DNA of 10,223 nucleotides from Baffinella frigidus (Eukaryota; Cryptophyceae; Cryptomonadales; Baffinellaceae): positions 29,792-40,014 of the forward strand of contig MU646305.1 of assembly GCA_026770585.1 (NCBI GenBank), in the 5' to 3' direction. The notes under the pieces are model-generated. The model ran no database searches. It saw only the letters and a program-made list of their open reading frames with translations, and was not told where the DNA came from. Shown here in pieces: positions 5,986-10,223 of the stretch (position 1 is its first letter; each line of letters begins with the position of its first letter). Both the position numbers and the translations under genes were made by a program.

Positions 5986-6108
5986 ATTAGGGTTTGGGGT
6001 TTGGGGTGCGGCGTGCGGGGTGTGGGGTTTGGGGGTTGGGGTTTGGGGTTTGGGGTTTAGGGTTTAGGGTTTAGGGTTTAGGATTTAGGGTTTAGGGTTT
6101 AGGGTTGG
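5986..6108 (+). repeat. TTTGGGG/TTTAGGG telomere-like array
   Basis: TTTGGGG units (5990-6055) with a GTGCGGCGTGCGGGGTG interruption give way to TTTAGGG units (6056-6106). The G-rich strand is +. As in the array at 1554-1879, variant and canonical units occupy separate blocks. Confidence 0.93.
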
Positions 6109-6165
6109 GCGGTGGCGTACTTGACGCGGCAGCGCGCGTGGTCGGGTTTCTGGAACACTCTGTTT

Positions 6166-6288
6166 AAGGTTTAGGGTTTAGGGTTTAGGGCTTAGGGTTC
6201 AGGGTTTCGGGTTTCGGGTTCAGGGTTTCGGGTTCATGGTCTAGGGTTCATGGGTTAGTGTTTAGGGTTTCGAATTTAGGGTTTACCC
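6166..6288 (+). repeat. Degenerate TTTAGGG/TTTCGGG array
   Basis: Three TTTAGGG units are followed by a mixture of TTCAGGG, TTTCGGG and diverged units, ending in TTTAGGGTTTACCCG. It is separated from the array before it by 57 bp of GC-rich sequence. The two variant types seen in separate arrays elsewhere are mixed here. Confidence 0.9.
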
Positions 6289-6732
6289 GATGCGTTCCAC
6301 GTCCACATTTCCGTGCCCTCTCGCGTATGCCCGCTGGTCGACGCGCCGGATCTGTATACGAACCATATATCAGCCATACACGAGATATACGAGATATTTT
6401 TCAGTGGCGAGGTGGTCCAAATAGACCTCCTCAGGTCCTGGGCAGGTCTGGGTGTGGGGGGGGGTGCGCTCTGCCGTGGCGATGCTCAGCTTGCCGCTGG
6501 GCGGGGGCGAGGCGCAATTGTGCAGTGAGCCTTTGCCCTGGCTGCTCGGGGCAGTGCCCATTTGCCCTGGCTGCTCGGGGCTGCGCTCGTGACGAACCCG
6601 CTCGCCCACCTCGGGGAGGGTGACAGCACCTGGAATTCGACGATCGGCCCCACCTTGTCCGCGCCGTGGCGATCACACCCCATCGGGATTTTGTCCAAAG
6701 GCCCGTTTGGAACGTGGTATTTCGGGTATTGA
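6289..6732. other. GC-rich stretch without a recognised gene
   Basis: Short frames are open in several phases on both strands, as expected at this composition. None shows a domain I recognise. TTTGCCCTGGCTGCTCGGGG is perfectly duplicated at 6532-6551 and 6561-6580 (29-bp period). An AT-richer insert at 6355-6410 resembles the 68-bp repeat at 3481. It could contain an upstream exon of the zinc-finger sequence that follows, but nothing visible supports a particular exon. Confidence 0.4.
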
Positions 6733-6762
6733 GGCACCTGCGGTGGGGGGCTCGGGCTGAGG

Positions 6763-7140
6763 ATGCAATCTCGGGCTGGGGATGCGGAACATGAGAGGGG
6801 ATGTGGCAAGCGCCCCTTCGGCTGCAGCCTACGCGTCAAGACCTTCGCGCAGTCCGGCACCCTGACGCGCCACATGCGCACCCACAACAATCCTGACGAG
6901 GTCGAGCGCGCGGCTCAGGGTGGGGCAGGCAGGGGTGGGGCGAGCACCCACGGCTCCCGGCGCGCAATCTCCTTCATCTCCCACGCGTTCTGCTTGTCAA
7001 CCTGCACCCCGTCCACGCCGTGCTTCCCCAGGGCATATCCTCCGGGCCGCCATGCCACCCCCACTTGTTTCTTCGGCGGGGGTGAGGCGCCGCGCCGAAG
7101 GGACGCCATGTGGGCCTTCGCCTTCACGGGGGGGTCGTGA
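6763..7140 (+). pseudogene. C2H2 zinc-finger coding fragment, one zinc ligand lost
   Basis: The frame opens after a TGA at 6730, has a Met at 6763, and ends at 7140 (125 codons). Residues 17-41 read RPFGCSLRVKTFAQSGTLTR followed by HMRTH, a classical Krueppel-type finger with Cys21, the hydrophobic Phe28 and Leu34, and the zinc ligands His37 and His41. The second Cys of the usual C-x2-C pair is Arg24 (CGC at 6832-6834), one base from TGC, so the finger probably cannot bind zinc normally. Only one finger is seen. A preceding GCGKRPF resembles the linker between tandem fingers, so neighbours may have been lost or may lie in other exons. An AG/GT at 6900-6901 could be a splice donor, which would make the tail after NNPDE noncoding. 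Family members bind DNA or RNA. Recognition of the domain is firm, but its status as a live gene is not. Confidence 0.55.
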
Positions 7141-7590
7141 TGATGCAGCGCGGCCGCGATGCTACCCCCCGGGGGAACTGGCTGGTGCATCTTCGAGAGT
7201 TGGGCGGAGCCAGCTTTGCGCCCGCCACCCGGCGCTCGGTCACCTGTGATTCCCGGGCCAGGGACCTCCCCGCGAGGGCCCATCCAGCCGATGTTTGACA
7301 TCGCAGCCGGTCGGAGTGGAAGCAAGGTTGGTCCCCAAAATCTGCAGGGTTGGCGGAGACGGACAGAGACGGGCGCCACTCGTCTCCGGGTTGTTGATTT
7401 TTGTTTCCCCGTCTCCGTCTCCGCAGCGTCTCCGGGTGAAAGGAGTTTGATCCCCAAAAAATAAATTTGAAATGCGTTAATTTTGACCAGTGATTTTGAC
7501 CAGTTTGCAGTTTTGGTAAAACCTAAAGTTCAGACCCCAGATGCTTTAATAAGTTCCCCATGGAAGGTTCTCTCGGCGGCGCGGCTTGGG
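7141..7590. other. GC-rich then AT-rich spacer with GGAGACGG inverted repeats
   Basis: Positions 7353-7372 (GCGGAGACGGACAGAGACGG) face an inverted partner at 7409-7424 (CCGTCTCCGTCTCCGC). CGTCTCCGGG is also repeated at 7381 and 7427. TTTTGACCAGT is duplicated at 7482 and 7494. A minus-strand frame of 180 codons (6915-7457) runs through here. It overlaps the zinc finger's downstream part and has no domain I recognise, so I do not call it. Confidence 0.4.
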
Positions 7591-7594
7591 AGGG

Positions 7595-8185
7595 CTGCGC
7601 GAGACGTTTGGCTCCCCGGGCGCGTAGGTGCACGGCGCGGCAGATGCGCGGGCTCAACAGAGCGGCGCGAGCACGGGCGACGGTGCTGTTCAGGATTTGG
7701 CGCTGCAACTAATCGATGACCCTTCACGAGCCCACTGCAGATCAAGGCCAGCGAGGGGCTGGGCGCGGAAGCTGGACAGCTCATCATGCGCACAACTGGA
7801 AGGTGCAACGGATGCGCACGCTCGATCGGGAGCGAGCGCGCGCATGCGGCAGTGCTGCTCCGGATTTTGAGGCTAATCTGAAGGGGTGCGGCGTGCTCGA
7901 TGAGCAGGGCGGAAGGGAAGGGCCTGGGCGCGGAAACTGAACTGCTCATCATGCGCACAGCTGGAAGACGCGACGGATGCGCACGCTCGATCGGGAGCGA
8001 GCGCGCGCATGCGGCAGTACTGCTCTGGATTTTGAGGAGCCAACCTGCAGGGATACGGCAGGTGTTGAATGAGCAGCGCGCCCGGGGAGGGGCCGAACGT
8101 GATGCTGAACGGCTTATCAGGTGGAAGGCGCGGCGGAATGGCAAACTGGACGAGGAGCACACGCGCGCGGTGCGAACGGCCCTTG
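7595..8185 (+). repeat. 165-169 bp tandem repeat, four diverged copies
   Basis: The two best copies (7761-7925 and 7926-8090) share a long block that includes CTCATCATGCGCACA and CGCACGCTCGATCGGGAGCG. They are nearly identical over their first 115 bp and diverge after that. A more decayed copy lies before them (about 7620-7760: GCAGATGCGCGGGCTCAACA) and another after (about 8088-8185). On the + strand the core reads LIMRT(T/A)GR and GCARSIGSERAHAAVLL. That frame hits a stop in copy two, and the 4-bp change in spacing shifts it. A 210-codon minus-strand frame is also open throughout. Homologous bases are read in different frames, so I favour a noncoding or decayed GC-rich satellite over a live protein. 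Confidence 0.7.
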
Positions 8186-8252
8186 TGATCTGAGGCTGAA
8201 TAATTTCGGGCAGGTGGGAGGACGCGGCTCCACTCTTAGAAGGCTCTGCAGT

Positions 8253-8380
8253 GTGTGGCGGGTTCTGACGCGTGTGGCGGGCTCTGACGCGTTGGGATCA
8301 GCTTTGACGAGTGTGGATTGGCTCTGATTGTCTCTGATGCATCTGGATTGACTCTGACGCATTTTTCAAGCTCTGCCTCA
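8253..8380. repeat. 20-bp minisatellite, left block
   Basis: Degenerate 19-20 bp units of the type GTGTGGATTGGCTCTGACGC begin at 8253, 8272, 8291, 8311, 8341 and 8361, with a 10-bp half unit at 8331. A 20-bp period is not divisible by three, so this is not a coding repeat. It continues at 8464 after a telomere-like insertion. Confidence 0.85.
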
Positions 8381-8414
8381 CTCGGGTCGACCGACTATTC
8401 TCAAATTGCACTGA

Positions 8415-8454
8415 ACCCTAAACACTAAACACTAAACACTAAACACTAAACACT
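8415..8454 (-). repeat. AAACACT array inside the minisatellite
   Basis: One CCCTAAACACT is followed by further perfect AAACACT units, five in total at 8420-8454. On the - strand this is AGTGTTT, a two-base departure from the telomere-like AGGGTTT. It is homogeneous, which suggests local amplification of a single mutant unit. Confidence 0.9.
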
Positions 8455-8463
8455 AACTGAAGC

Positions 8464-8533
8464 GTGTGGGTCGGCATTGACGCGAATGGGTGAGCTCCAA
8501 CGCGTGTGGATTGGCTCTGACGCGTGTGACTTG
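8464..8533. repeat. 20-bp minisatellite, right block
   Basis: Units at 8464, 8484 and 8504 have the same consensus as the 8253-8380 block (GTGTGGATTGGCTCTGACGC is exact at 8504). A fourth unit, from 8524, breaks off into the CCCCTAA array after GTGTGACTTG. Confidence 0.85.
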
Positions 8534-8604
8534 CCCCTAACCCCTAACCCCTACCCCCTAACCCCTAACCCCTAACACCTAACACCTAACCCCTAACACC
8601 TAAC
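8534..8604 (-). repeat. CCCCTAA/CACCTAA telomere-like array
   Basis: About ten 7-mer units of CCCCTAA with ACACCTA variants run to the edge of the repeated segment at 8605. The G-rich strand is the - strand, opposite to the arrays at 1554-6288. The unit TTAGGGG is a G-expanded form of the telomere repeat. Confidence 0.93.
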
Positions 8605-8770
8605 TGTCAAGCTAGTGGATTTCATAAGTGGCCAACTCTCCACTAGCCTGCTGTCAGCTTGCTACAGTCCTTCCAACGTGGTGCAGCGGCTCGTCACCGC
8701 TGCTCAAGAGACTGTGCATGCAGCTGGAAAGACAGATCAGGGTCAGCTGGAGGGTCAGGATTCCAGCATG
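8605..8770 (+). repeat. Long direct repeat, left copy
   Basis: These 166 bp, beginning TGTCAAGCTAGTGGATTTCA, recur at 10058-10223 with three substitutions. The right copy is cut by the end of the window, so the true length is unknown. The left border falls exactly where the CCCCTAA array ends. The two starts are 1453 bp apart, so this could be a tandem duplication with that period, two LTR-like ends, or a dispersed multicopy sequence. Confidence 0.95.
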
Positions 8771-8947
8771 GCAGCGCCCCGAAGGTGGCAGGGCTTTAAG
8801 GCAAGCAGCGCTGGCCAATGCAGAGAAACCAAACATGTCCAGCTGGCTGAAACAACAGGCGCGCCAGCCTCCGCCGCGGGGCTGGCTGCGGCAAGAGCGC
8901 TGGCGCGCGGCCATGAGACTGAAGATAGCGATACAGGGGGCTTGTGA
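8615..8947 (+). CDS. Possible coding segment, unknown product
   Basis: An open frame of 110 codons begins MDFISGQLSTSLLSACYSPS and continues VVQRLVTAAQETVHAAGKT. The same frame continues upstream through VKL into the telomere-like array, so the true start, if any, is uncertain. A second frame, 8628-8957, is also open (109 codons; basic, with SSWLKQQARQPPPRGWLRQE). The three differences from the repeat copy at 10058 favour neither frame decisively. In the first frame they give Thr to Ala, silent, and Gly to Asp. In the second they give silent, Arg to Lys, and Val to Ile, which is the more conservative pattern. No domain, signal peptide or family is recognised. It may be part of a retroelement or multicopy gene, or not coding at all. 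Confidence 0.25.
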   Translation: MDFISGQLSTSLLSACYSPSNVVQRLVTAAQETVHAAGKTDQGQLEGQDSSMAAPRRWQGFKASSAGQCRETKHVQLAETTGAPASAAGLAAARALARGHETEDSDTGGL

Positions 8948-9104
8948 ACTTCACTGACGCATCCGGTGACGGCCTGACGGCGTGTCCCCGGACCAGAACA
9001 TTGGAGCTGCCGATCCTAAAACGGATCCGCCGAATTTAGGGGCCGAATCCTCCCCAGCCGTTTCGCCCACAAGGGGAGCAATTGGAGCCATTTGCACTGG
9101 ACTC

Positions 9105-9167
9105 GGAGTTCCCAGCCTAGCGGGGAACTCCAAGCTCAGCAGGTGTCAACTTTCGAGATTGACACCT
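9105..9167. repeat. Two adjacent small hairpins
   Basis: GGAGTTCCC (9105-9113) pairs with GGGAACTCC (9123-9131), and AGGTGTCAA (9141-9149) pairs with TTGACACCT (9159-9167). Both have 9-bp stems and 9-nt loops. TTGACAC is repeated once more just downstream. Their function is unknown. They could be protein-binding dyads or the remains of small inverted-repeat elements. Confidence 0.6.
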
Positions 9168-9500
9168 TGACACTAACCCCCTAACGTCACGCGTGAACGC
9201 TAATGCGGGTGGGCACTATAATGGGTCGGTGTTTGACAGTGCTAACGGGATTTTCAACATCCCCGATCTCCTCCCCCCACTGTGTAACCTGGGGGAAACC
9301 TTTACACATCCACCTCTCTCACTCTCTCGCTCGCTGACTTCCGTACACTGAGGGAAACCTCTAAATGCGTTGGGTTTGACATCTGTCTCATCTCACCCCC
9401 CCACACAATCCCCCTCACCTTGTGGGGTATCCGTGGCTGGAGCTCTTATACTTCAGCCATGGGATACCATGAGCCTCATAAAGGCTGACTTGGGTTCGGT
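9168..9500. other. Stretch without a recognised gene; hairpins at 9426-9486
   Basis: No convincing coding sequence. The motif GGGAAACCT(T/C)T appears twice (about 9293 and 9352) near a CT-rich tract. A hairpin forms between 9426-9439 (GGTATCCGTGGCTG) and 9454-9468 (CAGCCATGGGATACC). It is followed by a small AGCCT/AGGCT stem at 9472-9486. A transcribed structured RNA or a promoter region for the frame at 9501 is possible but not shown. Confidence 0.4.
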
Positions 9501-9869
9501 GTGTGTGCGAGCCTGTACCTTTTTGGTCTAACTCAAACACCCCAAGAGAGCCACCCACTATCCCCTCTTCACGAGCCTCTGCACTGGAGAGCTAAATGCG
9601 ATCCGAAAGCAAAAATGCTTTCTCTGCAGATCCTTTCTACGGAAGGGCGTGTCGTTGGGCCATGTTGGGAGAAATTAAAACCTAAAGGACCTAAAGGACC
9701 TTTCCTAGACTCAGAAATGAGGCCTCATTTCTGCGCCGTGCATTTTCACTTTCGAATAAAGTCAATAAGTGTCAATAAGTGCCTCTCAGGGAAGCAAGAG
9801 GTCCTACCTGAAGGGCCTAAAGGTCCACCGGACGTGGGAACGTGCGTGCTGCTGTATGACGTTCATTGA
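9501..9869 (+). CDS. Weak open frame, 122 codons, unknown
   Basis: Begins MCASLYLFGLTQTPQ and contains two GPKGP-type stretches arising from the DNA repeat CTAAAGGAC (twice at about 9682-9699, and as CCTAAAGGTCC at about 9818). It overlaps a perfect 22-bp palindrome and a 10-bp tandem repeat (GTCAATAAGT, about 9761-9780), which argues for noncoding DNA. No domain or homology is recognised. It is listed because it is the only sizeable frame in 9170-10050. Confidence 0.12.
   Translation: MCASLYLFGLTQTPQESHPLSPLHEPLHWRAKCDPKAKMLSLQILSTEGRVVGPCWEKLKPKGPKGPFLDSEMRPHFCAVHFHFRIKSISVNKCLSGKQEVLPEGPKGPPDVGTCVLLYDVH
9712..9733. repeat. Perfect 22-bp palindrome
   Basis: CAGAAATGAGG is followed directly by its reverse complement, with no loop. 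A smaller hairpin, GAAAGC-AAAAAT-GCTTTC, lies upstream at about 9605-9622. A dimeric protein site or a cruciform-prone remnant is possible. Confidence 0.85.
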
Positions 9870-9905
9870 AGCTCCATAAGAATCGGCGTAGTTTTTTTGG
9901 GGGGA

Positions 9906-10055
9906 CGGTAACAGAGCTCCGTTACCGGGAACGGTACCAGGGAAATCTGGGACTACCTGTTACCTACCTTGGTAACAGTAACAGGCTCTCAGGACCTCTA
10001 CCTTGCCACCAAGTAAACTCGGTAACAGCGCGCCTGGACCTCAACGATGTTACCG
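9906..10055. repeat. Cluster of six GGTAAC/GTTACC sites with inverted ends
   Basis: GGTAAC is at 9907, 9971 and 10021, and GTTACC is at 9921, 9959 and 10049. A near match, GGTACC, is at 9933. The first pair forms a 7-bp hairpin (9906-9927). The outer sites make 8-bp inverted termini (CGGTAACA at 9906, TGTTACCG at 10048) spaced to a total of 150 bp. That is the size of the foldback elements in this window. No target duplication is visible. The right end lies 2 bp from the border of the long direct repeat. It could be a short-ended MITE or a regulatory site cluster. Confidence 0.55.
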
Positions 10056-10057
10056 AT

Positions 10058-10223
10058 TGTCAAGCTAGTGGATTTCATAAGTGGCCAACTCTCCACTAGC
10101 CTGCTGTCAGCTTGCTACAGTCCTTCCAACGTGGTGCAGCGGCTCGTCGCCGCTGCTCAAGAAACTGTGCATGCAGCTGGAAAGACAGATCAGGATCAGC
10201 TGGAGGGTCAGGATTCCAGCATG
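10058..10223 (+). repeat. Long direct repeat, right copy (cut by window end)
   Basis: Matches 8605-8770 with substitutions at three positions (equivalent to 8696, 8710 and 8741). The frame open in the left copy stays open here to the window edge. The left border is sharp: upstream of TGTCAAG the two copies share nothing. Confidence 0.95.

Noticed and set aside
6915-7457. 180-codon minus-strand frame antisense to the zinc-finger tail
   Set aside because: High GC content makes long antisense frames common. There is no domain, and it is Pro/Gly/Ala/Arg-rich. The stretch ending in KQNAWEMKEIARREP looks more protein-like, so a real antisense exon is not fully excluded.
7530-8162. 210-codon minus-strand frame, the longest in the window
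   Set aside because: It spans a tandem repeat whose spacing is 165 and 169 bp, so homologous bases fall in different frames. Its composition is low-complexity Ser/Pro/Ala/Arg and no domain is seen.
9426-9500. tRNA-like arrangement with a GGGTTCGG segment
   Set aside because: The stems do not fit the cloverleaf lengths, and there is no acceptor stem or recognisable anticodon arm.
8605-10223. Direct repeats as the two LTRs of one retroelement
   Set aside because: Nothing between them resembles reverse transcriptase, integrase or gag. No primer-binding site or polypurine tract is evident, and the right copy is incomplete. It is kept only as a possibility in the findings.
1-10223. CRISPR array, prokaryotic operon or phage region
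   Set aside because: The repeats are 7-mers, MITEs and satellites without unique spacers of constant length. There are no ribosome-binding sites or tightly packed genes, and the telomere-type repeats indicate a eukaryote.
1-10223. Dinoflagellate spliced-leader sequence as a taxonomic marker
   Set aside because: I looked for a CCATTTTGGCTCAAG-like block on both strands and found none. Its absence in 10 kb does not exclude a dinoflagellate.

Overview
This window looks like eukaryotic nuclear DNA that is poor in genes and dense in repeats. It contains many TTTAGGG-type 7-mer arrays (the plant and algal telomere repeat) with TTTGGGG, TTTCGGG, AAACACT and CCCCTAA variants, several 150-220 bp foldback elements of MITE type, a GA microsatellite, and one recognisable C2H2 zinc-finger sequence. 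The repeat type fits a plant-lineage or other alga (a green alga or a dinoflagellate are both possible). Nothing here fixes the species. I see no rRNA, no convincing tRNA, no CRISPR, no prokaryotic operon, and no gene I can name with confidence.

Layout. Positions 1-1560 are a patchwork of inverted-repeat elements and diverged copies of one foldback family, mixed with short tandem repeats. Positions 1560-1880 hold a TTTGGGG/TTTAGGG array. Positions 1950-3150 hold four more foldbacks. Two of these sit inside copies of an older, coding-like repeated module (about 2700-3330). Positions 3400-4070 hold a 68-bp tandem duplication and a second telomere-like array. Positions 4290-5160 hold three compact MITEs, two with visible 4-bp flanking duplications. 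Positions 5180-6290 hold the GA tract and three more 7-mer arrays, one of the unusual TTTCGGG type. Positions 6290-8200 are a GC-rich island with the damaged zinc-finger sequence and a diverged 165-169 bp tandem repeat. Positions 8250-8605 are a 20-bp minisatellite interleaved with C-rich telomere-like arrays. From 8605 there is an open, possibly coding segment whose first 166 bp recur at the right edge of the window (10058-10223) with three mismatches. Between these copies lie unannotated sequence with several hairpins and a roughly 150-bp cluster of GGTAAC sites.

Functionally there is no pathway to describe. The main story is structural: short nonautonomous elements inserted into each other and into an old repeat array, with interstitial telomere-like DNA whose G-rich strand switches between the left part (+ strand) and the right part (- strand) of the window. 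The long open frames across the telomere-like arrays are artefacts of 7-mer repeats and are not annotated as genes.
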